Part shown: positions 1 to 7,410 of the stretch, piece by piece
Layout of the letters: every line of letters starts with the position of its first letter
How positions within the stretch are numbered: position 1 is the stretch's first letter
Program-made: the position numbers and the translations under genes
Notes under the pieces: generated by a model
Database searches by the model: none
Seen by the model: the letters and a program-made list of their open reading frames with translations, nothing else
Told to the model about the DNA's origin: nothing
Assembly (NCBI RefSeq): GCF_000426305.1
Contig: NZ_AUFC01000014.1
Span: 1 to 64,000, forward strand
Length of the DNA: 64,000 bases
Source: Anaerovorax odorimutans DSM 5092
Lineage (GTDB): Bacteria; Bacillota; Clostridia; Peptostreptococcales; Anaerovoracaceae
Reading direction: 5' to 3'

Positions 1-335
1 CTTATGCACTGAACCAAAAAGAAGGATTGATGACTTTTCTTACCGATGGGAATATTGCCATTAGTAATAACCTCGCAGAAAATAGTATCAGACCTTTTAC
101 AGTAGGAAGACGGAACTGGCTGTTTTCAGGTAGTCCGCAGGGGGCAGCTGCAAGTGCTGCGGTCTACAGTATCGTAGAGACTGCAAAAGCCAATGGACTG
201 AACCCTTATGAATATTTAAGATATATATTTAAATATCTTCCGGGAGTCTGTTTTGAGGAAGAGCCGGAATATCTGGAAGATTTCCTGCCTTGGAATTCGG
301 AAGTACAAGCCTTTTGCAAGAAAGCCGAAGAGTGA
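1..335 (+). CDS. IS66-family transposase, C-terminal part (5' end outside window)
   Basis: The reading frame is already open at base 3 (residues YALNQKEG precede the first in-frame start), so this is the end of a longer gene. The sequence NLAENSIRPFTVGRRNW followed by LFSGSPQGAAASAAVYS is the conserved C-terminal part of IS66 transposases (DDE catalytic core end), and the tail NGLNPYEYLRYIFKYLPG with a Trp-rich end (LPWN) is the usual IS66 C-terminal domain. The E in NLAENS is the expected third catalytic acidic residue of the family. The copy reads without stops to a TGA at 333-335, so this end is intact. Whether the whole element is functional cannot be seen. Confidence 0.9.
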   Translation, partial: YALNQKEGLMTFLTDGNIAISNNLAENSIRPFTVGRRNWLFSGSPQGAAASAAVYSIVETAKANGLNPYEYLRYIFKYLPGVCFEEEPEYLEDFLPWNSEVQAFCKKAEE

Positions 336-367
336 TTATTATTGTAAATCAACTCTCCGGCTTTTTC
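323..367 (+). terminator. Rho-independent terminator after the IS66 transposase
   Basis: AGCCGAAGAGTG overlaps the transposase stop and pairs imperfectly with the downstream CAACTCTCCGGCT, followed by a T-rich run. It is oriented to end transposase transcription before the convergent peptidase gene. Confidence 0.6.
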
Positions 368-373
368 TATACA

Positions 374-964
374 CTATTTTATTTGACGCTTACGTTTTTT
401 AAATGCTAGTCCTATAAGGCAAAATAAGACTAGTGATACACTTATACCAATTAATGCAATCATAATATATGGATATCCTAGTAAAAATCCCATTACGGAA
501 GCTAGTTTAATATCACCAGCTCCAACTTGATTTAATCCAACAAATTTACCAACTAAAGTAAATATAAATCCTACTATAATCATACATATGAAAGCATATA
601 GCAGTGACATCCAGCCAAAATAAAATATTTGAAATGGTAAGCTTAAGAAAAACATTAATATCACTAGTTCATTAGGGATTATACGTATTCTAAGGTCAAT
701 AATTGTAATAATAATAGCTGTTGTAAAAATTAGTGATACTAAAAGAGCAATAAAGGTATATTCAAATTTAGCTGAAGAGTATATCCATAAAAGTCCATTT
801 AGTATTAAAAATAGTATATAAATTTTTTTATTAAAAACGTAAGTTTTAAAATGAAGACTTATTTTTTTATTTTTATAAAGAATTATTTGATCACATATGA
901 AAGGTAAAAATAAACCTATCAATATACCTAAAGCGCCTAAAATCATTGTTATATATATATTCAT
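374..964 (-). CDS. Prepilin peptidase-type (A24) membrane aspartyl protease
   Basis: 196-residue, very hydrophobic protein with about six membrane segments. Two motifs mark the A24 type IV prepilin peptidase fold: an Asp in IIDLRIRIIPNEL (about residues 89-101), and GAGDIKLASVMGFLLG, the GxGD(x)K motif, later on. These are the two catalytic aspartates of the family. It lacks the N-terminal Cys-rich methyltransferase domain of full PilD proteins, so it resembles the short TadV/CpaA or stand-alone type. The start ATG follows an AGGAGG ribosome binding site 5 bases upstream. No pilin or pilus assembly genes are in the window. Transcription passes two c-di-GMP-I riboswitches (1068-1390), which fits the known control of type IV pilus genes by c-di-GMP in clostridia. 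The last codons overlap a possible IS66 end (385-393), so the C-terminus may be replaced. Confidence 0.8.
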   Translation of the reverse strand: MNIYITMILGALGILIGLFLPFICDQIILYKNKKISLHFKTYVFNKKIYILFLILNGLLWIYSSAKFEYTFIALLVSLIFTTAIIITIIDLRIRIIPNELVILMFFLSLPFQIFYFGWMSLLYAFICMIIVGFIFTLVGKFVGLNQVGAGDIKLASVMGFLLGYPYIMIALIGISVSLVLFCLIGLAFKKRKRQIK

Positions 965-989
965 TAATACCTCCTAAACATAAATCTGT

Positions 990-1028
990 AAAAAAATACG
1001 CCTCCTTTTTATAAAAAAGGGGCGTGTA
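990..1028 (-). terminator. Terminator of the gene-proximal c-di-GMP riboswitch
   Basis: On the minus strand ACGCCCCTTTTTT pairs with AAAAAGGAGGCGT (one mismatch, one wobble) and is followed by a T run, just upstream of the peptidase ribosome binding site. A GTTTGC just before it is complementary to GCAAAC at the 3' edge of the aptamer, a possible alternative pairing. The sign of control (ON or OFF) cannot be read with certainty. Confidence 0.75.
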
Positions 1029-1067
1029 GCAAACTATGCATCATAAATAAACCCATAGAGGTATATG

Positions 1068-1166
1068 TGTTCTTTAAAAATGTTTGCAACTGGCTGGCAT
1101 AGTAATACTTTTACCTTAGCCCCTATAGCTTTGCGTCATCGCCTTTCGACGATTATGCCTTTTAAA
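1068..1166 (-). promoter_or_regulatory. c-di-GMP-I (GEMM) riboswitch aptamer, gene-proximal copy
   Basis: The minus strand shows the GEMM-I core in order. First is a hairpin ATCGTC-GAAA-GGCGAT with a GNRA loop, then GACGCAAAGC, then GGGGCTAAGGT, and finally an ATGCCAGCCAGTTGC segment. These match the P2 tetraloop, the conserved ACGCAAAGCC junction and the P3/receptor side of class I cyclic di-GMP aptamers. It lies in the leader of the prepilin peptidase gene. It is nearly identical to the second copy 220 bp upstream. A terminator hairpin follows on the gene side. Confidence 0.9.
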
Positions 1167-1207
1167 ACAATAAAATTTAATTCATCATTTTATATAGTTA
1201 ATTAATT

Positions 1208-1257
1208 AAAAAAACACGCCTCCTTTATATCACTTGATATTTGAAAGGGGCGTGTAG
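1208..1257 (-). terminator. Terminator of the promoter-proximal c-di-GMP riboswitch
   Basis: Minus strand: ACACGCCCCTTT pairs with AAAGGAGGCGTGT across a loop, followed by seven T. It sits between the two aptamers, so each aptamer has its own terminator. Confidence 0.75.
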
Positions 1258-1297
1258 CAAACTATGCATAACAAATAAACCTATAAATAGGTATGTG

Positions 1298-1390
1298 TTT
1301 TAAAAATGTTTGCAACTGGCTGGCATAGTAATACTTTTACCTTAGCCCCTATAGCTTTGCGTCATCGCCTTTCGGCGATTATGCCTAAAT
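1298..1390 (-). promoter_or_regulatory. c-di-GMP-I (GEMM) riboswitch aptamer, promoter-proximal copy
   Basis: Second copy of the same aptamer, with hairpin ATCGCC-GAAA-GGCGAT, GACGCAAAGC, GGGGCTAAGG and ATGCCAGCCAGTTGC on the minus strand. Compared with the proximal copy the P2 stem has T to C on its 5' side, turning a wobble/mismatch position into a Watson-Crick pair. The core is unchanged. Confidence 0.9.
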
Positions 1391-1403
1391 TAATTTATAC
1401 TTT

Positions 1404-1431
1404 ATTATATAAAATAAGTGAATATTGTCAA
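1404..1431 (-). promoter_or_regulatory. Sigma-A-type promoter for the tandem riboswitch transcript
   Basis: On the minus strand TTGACA (1431-1426) and TATAAT (1409-1404) are separated by 16 bases. Transcription would start near 1397, giving a leader of about 430 bases with both aptamers before the peptidase start codon. Confidence 0.75.
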
Positions 1432-1532
1432 TGCTCCAATTATTGGTAATTTTTTAGAAAAATTTATAAATATTGATTAATATTAAAATATCAAGGTATA
1501 TTATTTATACAGTGTAGTAGAGGAGAGAGTTT

Positions 1533-2489
1533 ATGTATAATTATCAAGAGATTTATTTGGCAGGCGGATGTTTTTGGGGAACAGAATATTTTATTAAACA
1601 AATTAGTGGGGTGCATTATACTGAAACTGGCTATGCCAACGGTTTTACAGATAATCCAACTTATTCGCAAGTTTGCTTAGGAAATACAGGGTATGCTGAA
1701 ACAGTAAAAGTTGTTTATGATAAAAATGAAGTATCATTATCTTTTTTATTGAAGTTATATTTTATGACTATCGACCCTACAAGTAAAGACAGACAAGGTA
1801 ATGACATTGGAAATCAATACAGGACGGGAATATATTATTTAAATAATGATGATAAAGTAATTATTGATAAAGAAATTAAAAAATTAGAAGAAAAATATAA
1901 TAGTTCTATTGTAGTTGAAGTTGAGTTACTTAAGAATTTCTATAAAGCAGAAGATTATCATCAAAATTATCTTGTAAATAACCCCTATGGATATTGTCAT
2001 ATAGATCATAAACTGTTTGATCTTGCGCGAAATGCAAAACCGGTCAAAGTTGAATATATAAAGCCGGACGATAATACATTATGTAATATACTTACAGAAG
2101 AGCAGTATGCAGTAACCCAGCAAAGTAAAACAGAAGCTCCTTTCACAAATGAATATTGGGATTGTTTCAGAGTAGGGATTTATGTAGATGTTACCACAGG
2201 TGAGCCTTTGTTTATATCAACTGATAAATTTGATTCAGGATGTGGATGGCCTAGCTTTTCAAAACCTATAACCGAATCATTATTAAAAGAAACAACAGAT
2301 TTCTCCCATGGAATGGTAAGAACTGAAGTACGTTCACGAAATGGAAATGCACATCTTGGACATGTTTTTAATGATGGCCCAAAAGAAACAGGAGGTTTAC
2401 GATATTGTATTAATAGCGCAGCATTGAAATTTATACCTAAGGAAGATATGGAAAAAGAGGGATATAGAGATTACCTTGTTTTGTTATAA
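1533..2489 (+). CDS. msrAB: Bifunctional peptide methionine sulfoxide reductase MsrA/MsrB
   Basis: 318-residue fusion that reduces both S- and R-methionine sulfoxide in oxidised proteins in the cytoplasm. The MsrA domain is N-terminal with the signature GGCFWGTEY (catalytic Cys13). The MsrB domain covers roughly residues 175-315, with GCGWPSF, HLGHVF and the catalytic Cys in RYCINSAA. The usual zinc CxxC pairs of MsrB are absent, as in the metal-free form. Order A then B is the common fused form in Firmicutes. The start ATG follows GAGGAGAGAG. It is transcribed divergently from the riboswitch-peptidase unit. Confidence 0.95.
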   Translation: MYNYQEIYLAGGCFWGTEYFIKQISGVHYTETGYANGFTDNPTYSQVCLGNTGYAETVKVVYDKNEVSLSFLLKLYFMTIDPTSKDRQGNDIGNQYRTGIYYLNNDDKVIIDKEIKKLEEKYNSSIVVEVELLKNFYKAEDYHQNYLVNNPYGYCHIDHKLFDLARNAKPVKVEYIKPDDNTLCNILTEEQYAVTQQSKTEAPFTNEYWDCFRVGIYVDVTTGEPLFISTDKFDSGCGWPSFSKPITESLLKETTDFSHGMVRTEVRSRNGNAHLGHVFNDGPKETGGLRYCINSAALKFIPKEDMEKEGYRDYLVLL

Positions 2490-2500
2490 TGATGATAAAT

Positions 2501-2527
2501 AAAAAAGCGTCCACTTTTGGTGGACGC
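2501..2527 (-). terminator. Terminator for the Cys-rich protein gene
   Basis: Perfect 8-bp stem GCGTCCAC/GTGGACGC. The T run is on the minus-strand side (AAAAAA at 2501-2506 on plus), so it ends the minus-strand gene. It also lies just after the msrAB stop. Confidence 0.8.
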
Positions 2528-2544
2528 ATAAAGTAACTAATTTA

Positions 2545-2796
2545 TTAGAAACAGCATCTATAGCATCTGCAGCAACATCTAATACAACAACGGCAGCAGC
2601 AGCATCTGGAACCATTACTAGCGGAAAGAACACTATTACAATTGTTAGTATTGGCAGAAGCTACACTATTATTGTTGTTACAATTAGAACTGGCAGAAGC
2701 TACGCTATTATTGTTGTTACAATTAGAGCTAGCAGAAGCTACGCTATTATTACAACAGTTTGATCTTACAGATCCAACATTATTATTACAACACAT
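2545..2796 (-). CDS. Small Asn/Ser/Cys-rich repeat protein, possible spore-coat or surface protein
   Basis: 83 residues with no recognised domain. After MCCNNNVGSVRSN come near-identical repeats of the type NSVASASSNCNNN (DNA repeat unit about 39 bp), then a C-terminal stretch of alternating Cys and Arg (CCCCRCC, CCCRCYRCC). The gene is preceded by AAAGGAGGT seven bases before the ATG and followed by its own terminator, so it is a real gene and not chance low-complexity sequence. Cys-rich, Asn-rich small proteins are common among clostridial spore-coat or exosporium proteins, and disulfide cross-linking or metal binding is plausible. This role is inference only. Confidence 0.6.
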   Translation of the reverse strand: MCCNNNVGSVRSNCCNNSVASASSNCNNNNSVASASSNCNNNNSVASANTNNCNSVLSASNGSRCCCCRCCIRCCCRCYRCCF

Positions 2797-2824
2797 ATTA
2801 TTAAAGACCTCCTTTGGTCATTAA

Positions 2825-3254
2825 TATAATATTAACACTTAATAAATTGTGTTACATAAAATTAGTGAAAGTTAGAATATAAACCTATTGGGCAGTCTTA
2901 TAATAATGTTATAAACAAACAAAAACATATTGTGGATAAAATTATTTTTATTTCCAAAGTAATTTTACAATATGTTGAAAGATAAGGGTTTTAAAGAATA
3001 ATAGTTTTCCACAGTAATTATTGGATAAAATTGTATACGATTTTTATCTAGCTGTGGAAAAATACCATGCATGTTAAAAAATACAGAGATTTAAGGTGTT
3101 AATATTTTTTAGAGAAATAGTAGTTAAAAATTTTAAATTGAAATAATTAGAATATAAATTATAAATATCTATAATTAGCAAATATGACTTTTTATAGGTA
3201 TTTTTTTTATTTTAACGATTTTAGCGAAATTTGTATTTATTTGTCTAAATGAAA
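2825..3254. other. Long AT-rich intergenic region with DnaA-box-like sites
   Basis: No coding potential seen. It holds TGTGGATAA (2935-2943, identical to the DnaA-box consensus in reverse), a nested palindrome at 3005-3061, and otherwise featureless A/T sequence. No dnaA, dnaN or other origin genes are nearby, so an origin is not claimed. Confidence 0.5.
3005..3061. repeat. Nested palindromic element, copy 1
   Basis: Outer arms TTTTCCACAG (3005-3014) and CTGTGGAAAA (3052-3061) are perfect inverted repeats. Inside, GATAAAA pairs with TTTTATC around TTGTATAC. The same ordered blocks, CCACAG, TTGGATAA, TTGTATAC and TGTGGAAAA, recur with almost the same spacing at 15461-15518. It may be a binding site or a dispersed repeat. 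The function is unknown. Confidence 0.55.
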
Positions 3255-3255
3255 G

Positions 3256-3284
3256 TTGACACGAATAAATGAGAGTGCTATAAT
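3256..3284 (+). promoter_or_regulatory. Strong sigma-A promoter of the MoeA/ABC transporter operon
   Basis: TTGACA (3256-3261), 17-base spacer, TATAAT (3279-3284): both hexamers match consensus. It leaves a leader of about 165 bases before the ATG at 3455. The leader is A/T-rich and I see no riboswitch or terminator in it. Confidence 0.8.
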
Positions 3285-3454
3285 TACCGCAAATAGAACT
3301 AAGTAAAACTAACTAGAATAAATAAAAATAAAATAAAATAATTAAAATCAAACAGTTATGAATAATAGCAAAATTTTTGGGATGAAAAATAAATATTAAG
3401 ATAAATATACTAATAAATAATTGTTATTAAATTTACTATATAAGGAGAAATTTG

Positions 3455-4663
3455 ATGTATAAAAAACCGGATTTTGAACCTACAAGAAATGAAATGTATG
3501 AAATTCTTGAAAATAATATTAAGCCGATTTCAAAAAATGAAGTTATTTCTGCGGCAGAAGCATGTGGAAGAATTTGTGCAGAAGATATTTATTCCATAAA
3601 TAATCTTCCAAATAAAGTTGTAAGTGCTTTTGACGGCATAGCCGTACGCTTTGAAGATTTTGAAAAAGGAATTCCTGACACATCCTCATGGAAAGAAGGA
3701 AAAGAATATTGCTTTGGGAATACAGGAGTGGCTGTTAACGAAGAATTTGATACATTAATAGCAATTGAAGATGTTGAGTTTAATAATGAAGGAAAAATTA
3801 CTTTTTTTTCTTGTCCTTCAAGAAAAGGCGAAAATATAGGTTCTGTGGGGAGTCAAATGAAAGAAGGGGAACTTCTTGTACATAAAGGAGAAAAGCTTAC
3901 TCCTTTGTTAATTGGTCTTTTGCTTTCAAGCGGTATTGTAAATATTAAGGTATTATCAAAACCTAAAGTTGCGTTTATCCCAACTGGGGATGAGTTAGTT
4001 CCGGCTGGTTATGAGATACCTTTAGGGGAAAATGTTGAGTCTAACAGTATAATGTTAAAAAATTATATTGAAGATAACGGTGGACAAGCAATTATTTATC
4101 CTATTATTAAAGATAAATTTGATAAATTGAAAGAAGCTGTATTGTCTGCAATCCAAATTGCTGATTTAGTTTTAATTTGTGCAGGTTCTTCAAAAGGAAG
4201 CAAGGATTTTACTATACCGATTTTAGAAAGTATTGGCAAGGTAATAGTCTATGAATTAGGGCATGGACCTGGAAAACATTGCAGTTTTACATATTCAGAA
4301 GGAATTCCTGTAATGGGACTGCCTGGTCCGCCTAATGGAGCAGCTCTAGTATCTGAATTATATGTAAAAAATGCATTAAGGTTAATGCAAATGCAGCCTA
4401 TACAATTACCGAATGTTATAGAGGCAGTACTTACAGAAGATATACATGGATATGATTTTGATTTTATTGGATATATGAATGTAACTTTAAAAGAGGGAAA
4501 GTATTATGCAAAGCCTGTTATTATGCAAGGAAAAACAAGGGCTGAATTGTATCATTCTCATAATGCTCGTTTTTATATAAAAAAGAAAGCTGAATATAAA
4601 ACAGGAGAGATTATTGCGGCAGAAATTCGCTGTGCGAAAGAATATATTAAGGAGGACTATTAA
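3455..4663 (+). CDS. MoeA-like molybdopterin molybdenumtransferase family protein
   Basis: 402 residues. It follows the MoeA domain order: an N-terminal MoeA segment with VSAFDGIAVR (MoeA usually has SAMDGYA), the MoCF/MogA-like domain with PTGDEL and NSIMLKNYIEDNGG, the nucleotide-loop equivalent ICAGSSKGSKDF (canonical TGGVSVGDYD is altered), LPGPPNGAA (canonical LPGNP), and a C-terminal beta domain. MoeA inserts molybdate or tungstate into molybdopterin. Here it heads a transport operon and no other cofactor genes are present, so it could act as a metal-handling paralogue instead. ATG 3455 is chosen because AAGGAG lies 7 bases upstream. Its TAA overlaps the next ATG. Confidence 0.75.
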   Translation: MYKKPDFEPTRNEMYEILENNIKPISKNEVISAAEACGRICAEDIYSINNLPNKVVSAFDGIAVRFEDFEKGIPDTSSWKEGKEYCFGNTGVAVNEEFDTLIAIEDVEFNNEGKITFFSCPSRKGENIGSVGSQMKEGELLVHKGEKLTPLLIGLLLSSGIVNIKVLSKPKVAFIPTGDELVPAGYEIPLGENVESNSIMLKNYIEDNGGQAIIYPIIKDKFDKLKEAVLSAIQIADLVLICAGSSKGSKDFTIPILESIGKVIVYELGHGPGKHCSFTYSEGIPVMGLPGPPNGAALVSELYVKNALRLMQMQPIQLPNVIEAVLTEDIHGYDFDFIGYMNVTLKEGKYYAKPVIMQGKTRAELYHSHNARFYIKKKAEYKTGEIIAAEIRCAKEYIKEDY

Positions 4664-5499
4664 TGGAACAGACAAAAAATATAATATTAGAAGAAACAAT
4701 AGATTTAATTAAGGATAAAATAGGTGAAGAATTAAATGAGATAACTGTGGAAAGAGCAGTTTTTGGTTTGTTCTTTTCTGGTGTGAAACTTTCCACAGGT
4801 CATGGAGGTCTTTGTTTTACTCCAGTAAAGGAAATGCCGGAAGCAGTTTGCTGTCCTAGCTCAGCAAAAGCTATGCCTCTATCAGGCAAATTAAAGGGAA
4901 TTTCAGTTTTGAAATACATTGAAGAAATTCACTCTGATAATCCACTAAAAAGAACTTTGGGAATTGCAGCTTTAAATGCTTTAAGTACATTTTATTGGGA
5001 AAGGGAAAAAGAACTTGATTATAAAGTTGTTATAAGGGAAGATGCTTTTGAAAAGGTAGATGTTACAAAGTTTAAAAAGACAGTAGTTATCGGAGCTTTG
5101 GTTCCAATGCTAAAAAAGCTTACTAAGGAAAATTCTGATTATAAAGTTTTAGAAATGGATTCAAGGACATTAAAAGGGGACGAGCTAGAACATTATGCAC
5201 CTGCCACAGATGCATCTATTTATGTTCCTGATGCGGATCTGCTAGTAATAACGGGAGTGACGTTATTAAATAATACTTTGAATGATTTATTAAAAATAGC
5301 AAAAAAAGGTGCAGAGATAATAGTTACAGGGCCAACTGCCAGTATGATTCCAGATGCGCTTTTTAAAAGGGGAGTAACAATTGTCGGAGGTATTATTGTA
5401 ACTAAGTCAGATGAGCTTTTAGATATTATAAGTGAGGGTGGATCAGGGTATCACTTTTTTGAGAAGTATGCTGAAAGAACAATAATTAGAAAGATTTAA
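4663..5499 (+). CDS. DUF4213/DUF364-type protein (putative metal chelation), copy 1
   Basis: 278 residues. The N-terminal ~90 residues resemble the enolase-N-like DUF4213 segment (SGVKLSTGHGGLCFTP). The rest is a Rossmann-like DUF364 domain with VVIGALVPML, ADLLVITGVTLLNNTLNDLL and IIVTGPTASMIPDALFKRGV. The family has been annotated as putative heavy-metal chelation from structure and gene context, but no activity is established as far as I know. The start codon overlaps the MoeA stop (TAATG) and follows AAGGAGG, so translation is coupled. A second, diverged copy occurs in the same operon at 7410-8252. Confidence 0.75.
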   Translation: MEQTKNIILEETIDLIKDKIGEELNEITVERAVFGLFFSGVKLSTGHGGLCFTPVKEMPEAVCCPSSAKAMPLSGKLKGISVLKYIEEIHSDNPLKRTLGIAALNALSTFYWEREKELDYKVVIREDAFEKVDVTKFKKTVVIGALVPMLKKLTKENSDYKVLEMDSRTLKGDELEHYAPATDASIYVPDADLLVITGVTLLNNTLNDLLKIAKKGAEIIVTGPTASMIPDALFKRGVTIVGGIIVTKSDELLDIISEGGSGYHFFEKYAERTIIRKI

Positions 5500-5563
5500 T
5501 GGCAAAATAATTAGTTTTAATTTATTAGGAAACGATCACTGCAAAAAATTAAGGAGGTGCATA

Positions 5564-6595
5564 ATGCTGCTGGTACATGAAAAAAGAGGTGCCATTAAAG
5601 TAATATTTTTTTCATTTATTATATTATTATTATTGTTTTTTATTTCTCTTTTTATTGGACGATATACTATTACGGTAAATGATATATATAACGTATTTTA
5701 TTCAAAACTTTTTAATACTGAATGTCTTGTATCTAATATGGTACAATCAGTTATTTTAAAAGTTCGTATACCTCGAATATTTGCGGCTATTCTAATTGGC
5801 GGAGCTTTATCTTCAGCAGGAGCTACATATCAAGGATTGTTTAAAAATCCTATGGTATCTCCTGATATACTTGGTGCATCAGCAGGAGCAGGATTTGGTG
5901 CAGCTATAGCTATATTAATATCATTACCTTTTATTTTTATACAGATATTTGCATTCATTTTTGGAATTTTAGGTGTTGGTATTGCGTATTTGATATGCAA
6001 AATTGTAAGCAGGGGAAAAGATGCGTTATTGATTTTAATTTTAGCAGGGATGATAGTGTCTACTTTGTTTTCCTCTCTTATTACTTTATCAAAATATATA
6101 GCTGATCCCTACAGTAAATTACCAGAGATAACGTATTGGCTTATGGGAGGTTTATCTGCAGTATCTGGAAGCGATGTTCTTTTATTGATAATTCCGTTTA
6201 TGTGTGGAATTATACCATTATTTTTATTACGTTGGCAGATTAATGCTATGGCATTTGGAGATGAAGAGGCAAAGGCTATGGGACTGAATACTGGAAAATT
6301 ACGTGCTATATTCATTGTATCGGCTACTTTGCTTACAGCATCATCCGTGGCAGTGAGCGGTATGATTGGATGGATCGGATTGGTTATTCCCCATTTAAGC
6401 AGAATGCTTGTTGGACCAAACTATAAATATTTAATGCCGGCTTCTTTTCTTATAGGGGGCAGCTTTCTTTTGATAGTTGATAATCTGGCACGCACATTAT
6501 TTACAATGGAAATTCCTTTAGGTATTCTCACGTCAATAATAGGAGCTCCGTTTTTTGTATATCTTTTAATAAAGAGAAAGAGGGGATGGGTATGA
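5564..6595 (+). CDS. FecCD-family ABC transporter permease
   Basis: 343 residues with about ten membrane segments and FecCD/BtuC-type motifs: VRIPRIFAAILIGGALSSAG, YQGLFKNPMVSPDILGASAGAGFGA (split across residues 80-110), GWIGLVIPHLSR and IPLGILTSIIGAPFF. The family imports iron-siderophore, haem, cobalamin and, in some cases, molybdate or tungstate complexes. RBS AAGGAGGTG precedes the ATG. It forms the membrane channel with the ATPase at 6592 and the lipoprotein at 8270. Confidence 0.93.
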   Translation: MLLVHEKRGAIKVIFFSFIILLLLFFISLFIGRYTITVNDIYNVFYSKLFNTECLVSNMVQSVILKVRIPRIFAAILIGGALSSAGATYQGLFKNPMVSPDILGASAGAGFGAAIAILISLPFIFIQIFAFIFGILGVGIAYLICKIVSRGKDALLILILAGMIVSTLFSSLITLSKYIADPYSKLPEITYWLMGGLSAVSGSDVLLLIIPFMCGIIPLFLLRWQINAMAFGDEEAKAMGLNTGKLRAIFIVSATLLTASSVAVSGMIGWIGLVIPHLSRMLVGPNYKYLMPASFLIGGSFLLIVDNLARTLFTMEIPLGILTSIIGAPFFVYLLIKRKRGWV

Positions 6596-7410
6596 ACTTT
6601 GAAGCAAAGGATGTTTGTGCTGGTTATGCTGATGTAGATATCGTACGAGATGTATCTTTTACCTTAAGGAGCGGAGAAGTGCTTTGTTTATTAGGACCAA
6701 ACGGCGTAGGCAAAACAACATTATTTAAATCTTTATTGGGTTTTTTACCTCTTCATGGAGGAAATATTTCACTTGATGGTAAACCTTTATGTTTTTCAGA
6801 CTACAAAAGGCAGGCAGCATTAATTGGATATGTTCCTCAAGTACATGAGCCGCCTTTTCCTTTTCAAGTACTGGATGTTGTCGTTATGGGAAGTATTGTT
6901 CGTATGAATTATTTTTCCGGGCCATCTCATGGAGAATACAGCAAAGCAGAAGAGATTCTAGAAATGTTAGGTGTTTCTTATCTTTCAAATAAAGTATACA
7001 CAGAAATTAGCGGTGGGGAAAGACAGATGGTTCTTATAGCAAGAGCTTTAATGCAGGAACCTAAATTTTTAATGATGGATGAGCCAACTTCAAATTTAGA
7101 TTTTGGAAATCAAATGAGGGTACTGCAACAAGTTCAAATGTTAGCTGAGCAGGGAATGGGTATTATAATGACTTCTCATTTTCCAGATCATGCTTTTTTA
7201 TGTTGTAATAAGGCAGCAGTAATGTGTAAGGATACATCTTTTAAAGTGGGTTCTGTACAGGATATTGTTACAGAAGATGTATTACATAAAGCTTATGGAA
7301 TAAGAGTTAAAATTGCTTATGTTGATACTTCTGAAGAAAATTCAGATATGGTTAGAACTTGTGTACCTATAATGCACAAAATTAATTTATCAAGGAAGGA
7401 AATTGTTTAG
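6592..7410 (+). CDS. ABC transporter ATP-binding protein (FecE/BtuD type)
   Basis: 272 residues from this start. Walker A GPNGVGKTT (35-43), Q-loop GYVPQ, signature ISGGERQM, Walker B FLMMDEP and the H-loop in TSHFPDH are all intact. I chose ATG 6592 because it forms the ATGA overlap with the permease stop and has GAGGGG upstream. ATG 6586 in the same frame is possible. It powers the importer with the permease at 5564. The last ~50 residues extend past the ATPase core, as in other FecE-like proteins. Confidence 0.93.
   Translation: MNFEAKDVCAGYADVDIVRDVSFTLRSGEVLCLLGPNGVGKTTLFKSLLGFLPLHGGNISLDGKPLCFSDYKRQAALIGYVPQVHEPPFPFQVLDVVVMGSIVRMNYFSGPSHGEYSKAEEILEMLGVSYLSNKVYTEISGGERQMVLIARALMQEPKFLMMDEPTSNLDFGNQMRVLQQVQMLAEQGMGIIMTSHFPDHAFLCCNKAAVMCKDTSFKVGSVQDIVTEDVLHKAYGIRVKIAYVDTSEENSDMVRTCVPIMHKINLSRKEIV

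Noticed and set aside
2642-2824. Leu-rich 60-codon frame opposite the Cys-rich gene
   Set aside because: Antisense shadow of low-complexity repeats; the minus-strand gene has the ribosome site and terminator.
2825-3254. Replication origin
   Set aside because: DnaA-box-like sequences are present but no dnaA, dnaN, recF, gyrB or rpmH genes. A/T-rich DNA yields such boxes by chance.
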